Below, piece after piece: positions 8,490 to 17,002 of a DNA stretch of 64,000 nt (within the stretch, counting starts at the first letter, position 1; each line of letters opens with the position of its first letter). A model generated the notes under the pieces. The model saw nothing but the letters and a program-made list of their open reading frames with translations. It made no database searches and was not told where the DNA came from. This DNA comes from a bacterium (GTDB taxonomy: Bacteria > Actinomycetota > Acidimicrobiia > Spongiisociales > ZC4RG35), in assembly GCA_028824015.1 (NCBI GenBank), contig JAPPFC010000046.1, positions 33,559 to 97,558 on the forward strand. Direction: 5' to 3'. The position numbers and the translations under genes are program-made.

Positions 8490-9716
8490 TTAGGCCGGGG
8501 TCAGCCTGACCCTCACCTCGGCGGGGGAGCGGAGGGAGTATCCGGTCATGGGGGGAGGTCCGTTCACCCACTCGGCCCAGCGGACCCGGTCCATGAAGCG
8601 GTTGATCACCACTTCCATCTCCATCAGGGCCAGGAGGGACCCCGTGCAGTGGTGCTTTCCCGCACCGAACGGCAGGATGTCGGCGCGAGGTGTGAACTGG
8701 CGGAAGGCGCTGTCGGCGAATCTGTGCAGTTGGAACTCATCGGGAGACTCGAACCAGGTCTCGTCCCGGTTGGCCGACGCCAACAGCACCATGATCTTGT
8801 CGCCTGCGCCGATCCCCACTCCGGCCAGGTCCGTGTCAACTTTCGCCTTTCTCACCAGGGCATGGGCGGGAGCGAGAAAGCGGAGGATCTCCGCGCAGGC
8901 CAGGGTCACCAGATCCCGGTCCTCTCTGATCTCCTCCCAGAGGTCCCGGTCCGAGAACAGCACCCACATCAGGTTGGACAGGCCTCGGGAGGTGGTTTCC
9001 ACTCCGGCCGCCAGCAGTAGCGAGCAGGTGGAGGCGATCAACTCCGTGGAGAGGGGTTCTCCGTCGATCTCTGCTTGGCACAGTTCGGAGAGAAGGTCAT
9101 GGGTGGGATGACGGCGTTTTTCGGCGATGATCGGCGCCAGGTACTCACCCAATGCCTCCCGGGCCTCGACGCCCTGGCGGGTGATCTCGGGATCGTTCCT
9201 GATGTTGGTGACGCTGGCTTTCCCGATGGCGTCGTACCAGCCCCGAAAACGCGCCACGTCGGGGATGCCCATCATGGTGGCCGTCACATCCATGGGAAGA
9301 GACGTGTTGAGGCCCTGATGGAGTTCAGCCGGGCGGTCCCAGGGCAACTGGTCCAGGAGCCGAGCGGTGATCTGTTCGGTCATCTCCCGCAACTCACCGG
9401 CCAGTTTGCCTCGATGGCGAATCCACCGGCTCAACAGACCGGAGTGGCGCCGGTGCTCCCGCCCTTCCATGTGCAGGATGACCCGTCCGTGTATGGCCGA
9501 AGAGCCCGGACCGCCCATCAGGGGCGCGAACCGGTCTTCGTCTACCAGCACCTCGGCCACCTCGGAGCGCCGGGAAGCCACCCACCCCTCGATTCTGGGA
9601 CTCCAGAAGACCGGGGCTTGCCGGCGGGCCCGGGCGTAGAAGGGAAAAGGATCGGCCTCGTCCACCACCACCTTGGCAAACTCGGCCTGAAGTCCTGGTG
9701 AGGTGCTATTTTTCAT
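8490..9716 (-). CDS. Cytochrome P450
   Basis: A 408-residue soluble bacterial P450 monooxygenase. The I-helix motif AAGVETTSRGL, the K-helix ExxR (EILRF, with R/H in PAHALVRKAK after it) and the heme loop FGAGKHHCTG with the axial Cys near residue 357 are all present. The frame is open far upstream, but the start is placed at the ATG giving MKNSTSPGLQ because that gives the usual length and leaves the intergenic dyad free. No ferredoxin or reductase gene is adjacent. It is divergent from the TRAP operon across 142 bp, so the two may share regulation and substrate chemistry (inference). Confidence 0.88.
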   Translation of the reverse strand: MKNSTSPGLQAEFAKVVVDEADPFPFYARARRQAPVFWSPRIEGWVASRRSEVAEVLVDEDRFAPLMGGPGSSAIHGRVILHMEGREHRRHSGLLSRWIRHRGKLAGELREMTEQITARLLDQLPWDRPAELHQGLNTSLPMDVTATMMGIPDVARFRGWYDAIGKASVTNIRNDPEITRQGVEAREALGEYLAPIIAEKRRHPTHDLLSELCQAEIDGEPLSTELIASTCSLLLAAGVETTSRGLSNLMWVLFSDRDLWEEIREDRDLVTLACAEILRFLAPAHALVRKAKVDTDLAGVGIGAGDKIMVLLASANRDETWFESPDEFQLHRFADSAFRQFTPRADILPFGAGKHHCTGSLLALMEMEVVINRFMDRVRWAEWVNGPPPMTGYSLRSPAEVRVRLTPA

Positions 9717-9752
9717 TGCTCGAAGTGAGGATTCATGCAGGGCTCTGCAGAT

Positions 9753-9799
9753 CAGGGGAAGCTGGTGCTGTATTATGGTATACAAAGCGGCTTCCCCTG
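9753..9799. promoter_or_regulatory. Nested inverted repeat between P450 and TRAP operon
   Basis: Perfect 10-base arms CAGGGGAAGC (9753-9762) and GCTTCCCCTG (9790-9799) surround an inner dyad TGTAT...ATACA (9769-9784); both are centred at about 9776. The inner TGGTATACAA resembles operators of GntR/FCD regulators (GTATAC core). It lies in the divergent intergenic region, about 60 bases upstream of the TRAP start, so an operator for one or both genes is likely. An RNA hairpin is the alternative. Confidence 0.5.
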
Positions 9800-9858
9800 T
9801 GTAGGCAGCATCCGGGATACCGCACCTACCAAAATCTATTCGCCAACGGAGGTAACCA

Positions 9859-11880
9859 GTGAGGAAGTTCTTAGCAGTATTAGGAGTTCTCGCTCTCTTG
9901 GCCGCGGCCTGCGGAGACGGAGACGACGAACCCACCGCCACCACTGAAGCAGCGGTGGTAACCACCACTGCCGCGCCGGCCGAGACTCCCGATGAACCCG
10001 CCGATGAACCGGCCGATGAACCGGCGCCGGCAGAGCCCGACTATCCCGAGATCACCATCAATATCGGGCATTCGGGCGCTCCTGACGGTTATGCCGACGT
10101 GGCGGCCGTCAAGTTCAAGGAACTTGTCGAAGAGGGTTCCGGAGGCCAGATCACGGTGGAGGTGTTCCCCTCCTCGCAGATCGGTTCCGAGCGTGAGTTG
10201 GTGGAAGGCGCCCAGTTGGGATCCATCGACGCGGGCGTGGTGTTCGCCGGGATTCTCGAGAGCTTCGTTCCCGAGATGGGAGTGGTGAATCTGCCGTTCC
10301 TGTTCGACGGACAGGACCACGTGAACGCGGTGTTCGACGGCCCGGTGGGACGCGAACTCCTCGGTCTGGCTGAGGGTGTGGGCATCAAGGCCCTGGCCAT
10401 CGGCCAGTTCGGTTTGCGTTCGATGATGAACAGCCAACGTCCCATCTATACCCCCTCCGATGCGGCCGGTCTGAAATTCCGGGTGCCGGAGTCCGACATC
10501 TACATCAGCACCTATGAGTCGGTGGGCGCCAATCCGGTGCCGCTGCCCGGTCCGGAGATCTTCACGTCGCTCCAGAACGGAGTGGTGGACGGAACCGGCG
10601 CGCCGATCTTCGCGGCGGTCACCCAGAAGTACTACGAGACGCCCGTGCAATACCTGTCGCTCACCGAGCACATCTACGCGGCGCTTCTCATGTTCATGTC
10701 GGGTGAGCTGTGGGACAGCCTGACCCCCAAGGCCCAGGACCTGATCGAGCAGTCGGCTTCCGCCGCTGCCGCGCATCAGCGGGCCGAAGCAGCCAAGTTG
10801 GACGCCGGCTACCTCGCCGAGTTGCAGGACCAGGGCTGGCAGGTCAACGACGTCGACAAGGGCCTGTTCCGCACCGCGGTGGCGGGCGTCTATGACGCCA
10901 ATCCCCACCTGGCGGAGTGGGCCGACCGGATCCGGGTTGTGAGCCCGAGCGGCGCCATGGACGTATCTCTCTTGCCCGAGATCACCATCAACATCGGGCA
11001 TTCGGGCGCTCCTGACGGTTATGCCGATGTGGCGGCCGTCAAGTTCAAGGAGTTGGTCGAGGAGCGCTCCGGCGGCCGCATGACCGTGGAGGTCTTCCCC
11101 TCCTCGCAGATCGGTTCCGAGCGTGAGTTGGTCGAGGGCGCCCAGTTGGGTTCCATCGACGCCGGTGTGGTGTTCGCCGGACTCCTGGAGAGCTTCGTTC
11201 CCGAGATGGGCGTGGTGAACCTGCCCTTCCTGTTCGACGGCCAGGACCACGTCGACGCGGTGTTCGACGGTCCGGTGGGACGCGAACTACTCGGTCTGGC
11301 CGAGGAAGTGGACATCAAGGCCCTGGCCATCGGTCAGTTCGGTCTGCGTTCGATGATGAACAGCCAGCGGCCGATCTATACCCCCTCGGATGCGGCGGGC
11401 CTGAAGTTCCGGGTTCCCGAATCCGACATCTATATCCGGACCTATGAGTTGGTGGGCGCCAATCCGGTGCCGCTGCCGGGTCCGGAGATCTTCACTTCGT
11501 TGCAGAACGGGGTGGTTGACGGGACCGGCGCGCCGATCTTCGCGGCGGTCACCCAGAAGTACTACGAGACGCCGGTCAAGTACCTGTCGCTCACCGAGCA
11601 CATCTACGCGGCGCTTCTCATGTTCATGGGTGGCGAGTTGTGGGACGGCCTGGGTCCGGCCGCACAGCAGTTGGTGCAGCAGGCTGCCATCGAGGCCGCC
11701 GCGCATCAGCGGGCCGAAGCGGCCAAGCTGGACGCCGGTTACCTCGCAGAACTGCAGAACCAGGGCTGGGAGGTCAACGACGTAGACAAGGACGCTTTCC
11801 GCGCTGCGGTTGCGGGCGTCTATGACGAACGGCCCGAGTTGGCCGAGTGGGCGGACCGCATTCGTGCGGCTGCTCCGTGA
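9859..11880 (+). CDS. TRAP transporter substrate-binding lipoprotein with two fused DctP domains
   Basis: A 673-residue exported lipoprotein. The signal peptide ends in LAAAC (lipidated Cys18). A T/E/P/D-rich linker with PADE repeats follows to about residue 60. Then come two copies of a complete DctP domain (about residues 62-371 and 372-673) offset by exactly 310 residues. Each copy has the family hallmarks of ligand-clamping regions (FRVPESDIY, NPVPLPGPEIFTSLQNGVVDG) and the long C-terminal helix. Normal DctP proteins are about 330-350 residues with one domain. GGAGG precedes the GTG start by 6 bases. The DctQ and DctM genes follow directly, so this protein captures the TRAP substrate outside the membrane. 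Confidence 0.9.
   Translation: MRKFLAVLGVLALLAAACGDGDDEPTATTEAAVVTTTAAPAETPDEPADEPADEPAPAEPDYPEITINIGHSGAPDGYADVAAVKFKELVEEGSGGQITVEVFPSSQIGSERELVEGAQLGSIDAGVVFAGILESFVPEMGVVNLPFLFDGQDHVNAVFDGPVGRELLGLAEGVGIKALAIGQFGLRSMMNSQRPIYTPSDAAGLKFRVPESDIYISTYESVGANPVPLPGPEIFTSLQNGVVDGTGAPIFAAVTQKYYETPVQYLSLTEHIYAALLMFMSGELWDSLTPKAQDLIEQSASAAAAHQRAEAAKLDAGYLAELQDQGWQVNDVDKGLFRTAVAGVYDANPHLAEWADRIRVVSPSGAMDVSLLPEITINIGHSGAPDGYADVAAVKFKELVEERSGGRMTVEVFPSSQIGSERELVEGAQLGSIDAGVVFAGLLESFVPEMGVVNLPFLFDGQDHVDAVFDGPVGRELLGLAEEVDIKALAIGQFGLRSMMNSQRPIYTPSDAAGLKFRVPESDIYIRTYELVGANPVPLPGPEIFTSLQNGVVDGTGAPIFAAVTQKYYETPVKYLSLTEHIYAALLMFMGGELWDGLGPAAQQLVQQAAIEAAAHQRAEAAKLDAGYLAELQNQGWEVNDVDKDAFRAAVAGVYDERPELAEWADRIRAAAP
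10045..11880. repeat. 930-bp internal tandem duplication in the TRAP binding-protein gene
   Basis: The segment starting at 10045 repeats from 10975 to the gene end with a period of 930 bp, keeping the reading frame. The copies share long identical stretches but differ at many third positions and some residues (for example ESVGANP against ELVGANP). The duplication is therefore neither brand-new nor a simple assembly collapse. Confidence 0.92.
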
Positions 11881-12380
11881 GCTCGGTAGCCGGATTAATT
11901 AGCAAAGGCAGTCGGAGCACCATTTCGGTGCTCCGACTGCTCCTAGCCGTACTGCTGGGTGGCCTGTCGCTTCTGATGTTCGTACAGGTCGTGATGCGGT
12001 ACGTATTCAACTCTTCGATCGTGTGGTCCGAGGAGGTGCCCAGAATCATGCTCATCTGGCTGGTGTTCGTGGGGCTGGCCACCACCATGAAGGGCAAGCA
12101 CCTGATCATCGACGTCGTGCGGGAACGTCGCTGGATAGCGGTGGTCTCCATCGTCTTCAAGTGGGCCATGCTGATCTTCTTCGTTTACTACGGGACGGTC
12201 CTGGCCACCAAGGTGTCGGGCCAGACCATGCCGATCACCAAGATCTCCCGCTCCTGGCAGTACGCGGCCGCTCCGGTGGGCGCCGCCCTGGCGCTGATCC
12301 TGGGAGTGGACGAGATCTTCGACTTGTTCCGGTCATCTGATTCCGAAGAGCCGTCCTCCGTGGCGGCTGCGGAGGCCTGA
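11877..12380 (+). CDS. TRAP transporter small permease (DctQ)
   Basis: A 167-residue inner-membrane protein with four predicted transmembrane helices. It carries the DctQ pattern: first helix VLRLLLAVLLGGLSLLMFVQVVMRYVF, the conserved NSSIVWSEEVPRIMLIWLVFVG, and a charged loop GKHLIIDVVRERR. It pairs with the large permease to form the sodium-driven transporter core. The GTG at 11877 overlaps the stop of the binding-protein gene (GTGA). A longer frame starting at 11847 would lie inside that gene and is not used. Confidence 0.9.
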   Translation: MSSVAGLISKGSRSTISVLRLLLAVLLGGLSLLMFVQVVMRYVFNSSIVWSEEVPRIMLIWLVFVGLATTMKGKHLIIDVVRERRWIAVVSIVFKWAMLIFFVYYGTVLATKVSGQTMPITKISRSWQYAAAPVGAALALILGVDEIFDLFRSSDSEEPSSVAAAEA

Positions 12381-12383
12381 GCC

Positions 12384-13673
12384 ATGCTGCTGCTGGCGGT
12401 GTTCGGGACGTTGTTCCTGTTGCTGCTGCTGCGGGTGCCGATCTTTGCGGCGCTGGGCGGCGCCACCATCGTGGGCGTCCTGCTGCACCCTTCGGCCTCC
12501 CTCATCGACGTGGTGCGCAACTCCATCAACGGGATCGACTCGTTGGTGCTGTTCGCGGCGCCCCTGTTCGTTCTGGCCGGCAATCTCATCCTGGCGGGAG
12601 GCGTTTCCCGGCGTTTGATCGGCTGGGTGGACCTTCTGTTCGGTTTCAGCCGGCTCCGCCTGGCATATGTGAACGTGTTCGGGTCGATGTTCTTCGGGGG
12701 GATCTCCGGTTCGGCCACCGCCGACTCCGCAGCCATCGGCTCGGTGCTGGTGCCGGAGATGAAAAAGGGTGGGTATCCCACTCCCTACGCGGCGGGGGTC
12801 ACCGCCGCTTCGAGTTCAATAGGGATCATCGTCCCTCCCAGCGTGCCGATGATCCTGGCGGGGGCCGCCACCAGTGTCTCGATCACCAAGCTGTTCGTGG
12901 GAGGGTATGGCCCCGGAATACTGATCGCGGTCTCCCTGGCCACGGTGGCCTGGATAAGGCGCCCGCGTTCGGGCGTGAAGGCCGATCCCGAGAGGTTCAG
13001 CATCAAGCGCATGGGCACAACCACCTACAAGGCGTTGCCCGCCCTGGTCTTCCCGGTGGTGATCATGGGAGGGATCCTGGCCGGAGTCTTCACGGCCACC
13101 GAAGCAGCGGCGGTGGCGGTGGTCTATTCGCTTCTGGTAGCCATCTTCATATACCGGGAGATGGGATGGAAGACCTTCTTCAAAATTCTCAAGGAATCGG
13201 CCGAGTTCGCCGCGGTGTTGTTCATCATCGTCGCCACGGCCCAGGCTTTCGGGCGGTTCCTGACCCTGGCCAAGGTGCCCCAGCAGCTCACCGAGTTCAT
13301 GCTGGGATTCTCGAGCACCCCGGCGGTGGTGATCCTGATGATGATCCTTCTCCTCCTGATCATCGGCACCTTCATGGAGACAGTCCCCATCGTGCTGGTG
13401 CTCTATCCCATCCTCGAGCCGATCGCCACCTCACCCGAGGTGGGGATGGATCCCATCCACTACGGTGTCACCTTCATGGGCGCCATCGCGGTCGGCCTCC
13501 TCACTCCCCCCTACGGAGTTCTCCTGTTCGTCAACTCCAAGATCGCCGGGATCCCCTCTGCCGACCTGATCAGGGCCGTGCTGCCCTTCATCGCGGTGCT
13601 CATCGTCGACGTGCTGATCATCGCCTTCTTCCCACCCCTCACTCTGGGGCCGGTGAATTTCTTCTTCGGCTAG
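12384..13673 (+). CDS. TRAP transporter large permease (DctM)
   Basis: A 429-residue inner-membrane protein with about twelve helices, the usual DctM size. Recognisable segments are FGGISGSATADSAAIGSVLVPEM, the SSIGIIVPPSVPMILAG motif and the second-half LLTPPYGVLLFVNSKIAG, which form the two re-entrant hairpin regions of this ion-transporter family. It translocates the organic acid captured by the duplicated DctP protein, normally with sodium. Only 3 bases separate it from DctQ and about 20 from the next gene, so the catabolic genes that follow are very probably in the same transcript. Confidence 0.92.
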   Translation: MLLLAVFGTLFLLLLLRVPIFAALGGATIVGVLLHPSASLIDVVRNSINGIDSLVLFAAPLFVLAGNLILAGGVSRRLIGWVDLLFGFSRLRLAYVNVFGSMFFGGISGSATADSAAIGSVLVPEMKKGGYPTPYAAGVTAASSSIGIIVPPSVPMILAGAATSVSITKLFVGGYGPGILIAVSLATVAWIRRPRSGVKADPERFSIKRMGTTTYKALPALVFPVVIMGGILAGVFTATEAAAVAVVYSLLVAIFIYREMGWKTFFKILKESAEFAAVLFIIVATAQAFGRFLTLAKVPQQLTEFMLGFSSTPAVVILMMILLLLIIGTFMETVPIVLVLYPILEPIATSPEVGMDPIHYGVTFMGAIAVGLLTPPYGVLLFVNSKIAGIPSADLIRAVLPFIAVLIVDVLIIAFFPPLTLGPVNFFFG

Positions 13674-13694
13674 CTTTCCATGAAAGGTCCTTCC

Positions 13695-15089
13695 ATGTCC
13701 AGAGACGACTTCCGCATCCTCTCCTTCGTGAACCACATCCCCGTCCACCCCAGGGTGGATGAGTTCCTGGCCGAGACGGCCCGCCGGGGAGTGGACGCGG
13801 TGTGCTCGCAGGGCACCGGGATGGACTTCGGCCCTTACATGCTGGGGAGCGGCACCCAGTTCACCAGCGAGAACTTCCGTGAGAACGTCCGACCCTACAT
13901 GCGCTTCGCCAAGGAACAAGGCGTTCCGTTCGTGTTCTCGGTGGGGATCGCCGGGGGGCGCACCCAGTTGGACGAGTGCCTCGACCGGGTGGACGAGATC
14001 ACCTCGGAGGAGGACCTGTCTCTCCGGATCGCGGTGATCGACGGAGAAGTCGACCGGGAGATGCTGACCGAGCGGATCAGAGACGGGGCGAAAGCCCCCC
14101 GGGCCGTGGAGTCGCCGCACCTCTCGGAGATGCTGACCCCCGAGGACGTCGAGGCGTCCGAGCACATAGTGGCGCAGATGGGGCCCGAGCCGATCATGGC
14201 GGCCCTGGAGGCCGGGGTGGACGGCGTGATCACCGGTCGGGCGCTCGATGTGGGGATATACATGGCCCCTCCGCTGGCGGCCGGATTCCCTCGCGGGTCC
14301 ACCACCCACATGGCCAAGGTGCTGGAGTGCGCCGGCCTGGCGCTCCATCCCGGCGACCCGTCCGAGCCGATCTACGGAGTTCTGGAGCCCGACGCCATCA
14401 CCGTCTACCCGGTGTCGGACACCCAGGCCGCCACGGCCCGGTCCATCGCCAGCCACTCCATGTACGAGCGGGACAATCCCTTCATGGAGAAGAACCCGGG
14501 AGGGTATCTCGACCTGACCGACGCCACCTACACCGAGGTCCCCGGTTCCGGGGTGCGCTCGGAGGGAGCGATCTGGGTTGACACGCCCTACACGATCAAG
14601 CTGGAAGGCGCCCGGCGAGAAGGGTACCGCACCATTGCCGTGTTCGGAGTGCGGGAACCGGCTTTCATCGACTGCCTGGACTGGTTCCTGGACAACATCC
14701 GCTCCACCATTGCCGGGTCACCGCGGTTCGGGCACCTGGACGAGGGCAAGCACTACAAGATCACTTTCGACCAGTACGGGCGAAACGGCGTGCTGGGGCC
14801 CAACGAGCCGCTCCGGGGACGGACGCCTCATGAGATCGGCCTGCTGGTGGACGTCATCGCCGAAACCCAGGAATTGGCCGAGAACCTGGCCTACTTTATC
14901 TGCATGGAACTGTGGATCAAGCCCTACCCGAACCGCCAGACGTCGGCGGGAAACCTGGCCACCCGGTTCGCTCCTCCCACCATCAATGTGGGCCCGGCGT
15001 TCTCTTTCAATGTGTGGCATCTCCTGGAGGTGGAGGACCCGCTGGAACTCTTCCCCTACCAGGTGGTCGATTTCCCGAGGGGGCGCTGA
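13695..15089 (+). CDS. AtuA-like (DUF1446) protein of an acyl/terpenoid catabolic operon
   Basis: About 464 residues. It resembles the acyclic terpene utilisation AtuA family: an N-terminal phosphate-loop-like region, a central GVDGVITGRALDVGIYMAPPLAAGFP block, then a ferredoxin-like C-terminal half with the GVREPAFID and YGRNGVLG segments. The biochemical role of this family is unsettled; members sit in operons for terpene-acid or other acyl-CoA catabolism. AAAGG precedes the ATG at 13695 by 7 bases, better than the ATG at 13680. The stop overlaps the start of the DUF4387 gene. The DUF4387 partner strengthens the family call, because the two are commonly fused or adjacent. Confidence 0.75.
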   Translation: MSRDDFRILSFVNHIPVHPRVDEFLAETARRGVDAVCSQGTGMDFGPYMLGSGTQFTSENFRENVRPYMRFAKEQGVPFVFSVGIAGGRTQLDECLDRVDEITSEEDLSLRIAVIDGEVDREMLTERIRDGAKAPRAVESPHLSEMLTPEDVEASEHIVAQMGPEPIMAALEAGVDGVITGRALDVGIYMAPPLAAGFPRGSTTHMAKVLECAGLALHPGDPSEPIYGVLEPDAITVYPVSDTQAATARSIASHSMYERDNPFMEKNPGGYLDLTDATYTEVPGSGVRSEGAIWVDTPYTIKLEGARREGYRTIAVFGVREPAFIDCLDWFLDNIRSTIAGSPRFGHLDEGKHYKITFDQYGRNGVLGPNEPLRGRTPHEIGLLVDVIAETQELAENLAYFICMELWIKPYPNRQTSAGNLATRFAPPTINVGPAFSFNVWHLLEVEDPLELFPYQVVDFPRGR

Positions 15090-15412
15090 TGCCTCGGCTT
15101 CGCGACTTCGCCAAGACCCTTCGGTCCAAGAACTGCGATCCCTTCAACACCACCTTCGATGTTTTCTTCGACTCCGAAGAGGCTTACCGGCAGGTGAAGG
15201 ACTCGGGACGGATCACCGCCGAGGTGCTGGCGCCGCTGTACGGGCTCACCAACGACCAGGTGCTGGGCATCTACTTCCTGGACAATGCCCTGGCCTTCAA
15301 GGTCACCATGGTGAAGGACATCGCCTCCTCCGACCCGGCCTGCAAGGACGTGTTCGGCGCCCACCAGCATCTGATGCTCGCCGATCTCGAGATACCGGAG
15401 GAAAAGAGATGA
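15089..15412 (+). CDS. DUF4387 family protein
   Basis: A 107-residue cytoplasmic protein with the DUF4387 pattern: LRSKNCDPFNTTFDVFFDSEEAYRQV at the N-terminus, LYGLTNDQVLGIYFLDNALAFKVTM in the middle, and DVFGAHQHLMLADLEIP at the end. Proteins of this family follow or are fused to AtuA-like proteins; their reaction is not established. The ATG overlaps the AtuA-like stop (TGATG), and its own stop overlaps the next start (ATGA), so the genes are translationally coupled. Confidence 0.85.
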   Translation: MPRLRDFAKTLRSKNCDPFNTTFDVFFDSEEAYRQVKDSGRITAEVLAPLYGLTNDQVLGIYFLDNALAFKVTMVKDIASSDPACKDVFGAHQHLMLADLEIPEEKR

Positions 15413-15948
15413 GACTGTTGGACCCCCGAGCCGAGGAGTACCGCCGGTTGGACGGCGCCGATCCCCTCAAACCCGTGGAAGCCGTGGAACTGAACGTGGG
15501 CATCCTCAACTCGCGCTGGGAGTCGATGACCCGTATAGCCGCACTGGTGGATGAACGCCTCCGGCGCCTGTCGTTCATCAGAGACGTTCGGCACTGGAAG
15601 ATCAAGCACTCCGAGCCCACGCCCCAGGAGGTGATCGATCAGGTGGTGGGTTACAGCCATTTCGCGGTGCTGGGACTCGGCAACTGAGGGGCTTGCACAG
15701 CGTGGAGTTGCCACGACGGGACCGAGTTGAGAAAGCGGGGGCTGGGAACGGTGGTGCTGATCACCGAGGCCTTCGAGGAGTTGGCCAAAGCCACCCTGGC
15801 CAGCCGGGGAGTGCCCGATCTGCCCATGGTGATCTTCCCGCACCAGACCGAGGTGATGACCACCGAGGAGTTGCGGCCGTACGTGGAGTTGGCGGTCGAC
15901 CATGAGATCGTCCCTCTCATCAAATCGGTCCGGGAACCCTTGGCCTGA
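15409..15948 (+). CDS. UGSC-family selenoprotein, in-frame UGA read as selenocysteine
   Basis: A single 180-codon gene with an in-frame TGA at codon 93 (15685-15687). Read through, it gives a 179-residue protein whose centre is GLGN-U-GACTAWSC. This matches the namesake motif of UGSC-family proteins ([U/C]-G-[S/A]-C, followed by a Ser/Cys-rich helix). The halves are convincing on both sides: an N-terminal VGILNSRWESMTRIAALVDE with a Rossmann-like start, and a C-terminal LRKRGLGTVVLITEAFEELA followed by GVPDLPMVIFPH. Both halves match the order seen in the family. The ATG overlaps the DUF4387 stop. If UGA is a true stop, the gene is broken and both parts would be pseudogenes. The redox role is inferred from the U/CxxC-like site; no reaction is established. 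Confidence 0.8.
15685..15715 (+). promoter_or_regulatory. Selenocysteine codon with SECIS-like hairpin
   Basis: UGA at 15685-15687 is followed by a perfect 5-bp stem, CGTGG (15701-15705) and CCACG (15711-15715), with loop AGTTG. The loop begins 19 bases after the UGA and contains an early GU, the position and feature expected of bacterial SECIS elements bound by SelB. The lower stem is poorly paired, so the element is supported but not proven. Confidence 0.55.
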
Positions 15949-15970
15949 GCGGCCGGAGGACTGCGTCTAG

Positions 15971-17002
15971 ATGGAACTGTTGTCCCGGGAGCTTGACTGC
16001 CCGACCGATCTTGGCCTGGACGCGATCCAGGACTGGTTTCACCGAGAGGACCTGTCCGACGGACTGCCAGTGATACCCCCCACGCCCGGGCGGGTGGCCG
16101 CCATGGTGGCCGGGAGTGGACGCGACCCGGCCGAAGAGGTCGGGATCATCGACCCCAAGCGGGGCGTGGCCACCGTGGAGAAGTTGGCTATCAATGCGGT
16201 GATGGCCGGATGCCTTCCCTCTTACATGCCGGTGATCGTGGCCGCCGTCTCGGCCATGTGCGAACCCATCTTCAACCTCCACGCCATCCAATCGACCACC
16301 AACCCGGCCACGCCCCTGGTGGTGGTGAACGGGCCGATCCGCCGGGAACTCTCCATGAACACCGACCGCAACCTGCTCGGTCCGGGCAACCGGGCCAACG
16401 CCACCATCGGCCGGGCCCTGCGGTTGGCCATGCGCAACCTGGGGGGCGCCTACATCGGCGTGGACCAGGCCACCCACGGAAGCCCGGCCAAGTACAGCCT
16501 GGTGGTCCCCGAGGACGAGGAGTCGAGTCCCTGGGAGCCGCTGCACGTCCAGTTGGGGTACCGGCCGGATGACTCCACCGTCTCGGTGGCGGGCATCGAG
16601 TCGGTGATCAACTCCACGGCGGTGTGGTGGACGCCCGACTCGCTGGCCAAGATGCTGGCCAAGACCCTCCGCTCCACCGCCACCAGCCAGTTCTTCTCCC
16701 GGGGGACCCTCACCCTGTTGATGAGCCCTGCCCACGCCGGGGTGTTCGCCCGGGACGGGTGGAGCAAGAAGAGACTTCGCGAGCACCTGTGGGAGATGGC
16801 CAAGGTCCCGCTGTCCGACTACCCGCCGGAGGGCAATATCCCGCAGGGCGACTGGACGGTGGATGAAGACCGCGTGTTGATTTGCGAGACGCCCGACGAT
16901 CTGCGGATCGTGGTCGGGGGCGGCACCGAGGGAAACGCCTCCCACTCGGTTTTCTTCTCGGGATTCTGCCTCTCCAAGGGCGTGACCAGGAGGATCGAGT
17001 GA
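15971..17002 (+). CDS. Conserved protein of unknown function beside the UGSC selenoprotein
   Basis: A 343-residue protein without a signal peptide or membrane segment. It has well-defined blocks that look conserved: DLSDGLPVIPPTPGRVAAM near residue 30, KLAINAVMAGCLPSYMPVIVAA near 75, NPATPLVVVNGPIRRELSMN near 115, and NATIGRALRLAMRNLGGAYIG near 145. A Cys in AVMAGCLP may be functional. I do not recognise a named enzyme family. Its place directly after the UGSC gene and before an acyl-CoA dehydrogenase (GTGA overlap) suggests it works with the selenoprotein, perhaps as its partner subunit; that is inference from context. Confidence 0.75.
   Translation: MELLSRELDCPTDLGLDAIQDWFHREDLSDGLPVIPPTPGRVAAMVAGSGRDPAEEVGIIDPKRGVATVEKLAINAVMAGCLPSYMPVIVAAVSAMCEPIFNLHAIQSTTNPATPLVVVNGPIRRELSMNTDRNLLGPGNRANATIGRALRLAMRNLGGAYIGVDQATHGSPAKYSLVVPEDEESSPWEPLHVQLGYRPDDSTVSVAGIESVINSTAVWWTPDSLAKMLAKTLRSTATSQFFSRGTLTLLMSPAHAGVFARDGWSKKRLREHLWEMAKVPLSDYPPEGNIPQGDWTVDEDRVLICETPDDLRIVVGGGTEGNASHSVFFSGFCLSKGVTRRIE

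Noticed and set aside
10045..11880. Assembly artefact as explanation for the DctP repeat
   Set aside because: The copies differ at many positions, including amino-acid changes. A duplicated contig end would give identical copies.
15685..15687. Treating the UGA as a simple nonsense mutation or sequencing error
   Set aside because: Both flanking parts keep frame and family-like sequence. The codon falls exactly at the UGSC selenocysteine position, with a SECIS-like stem behind it.
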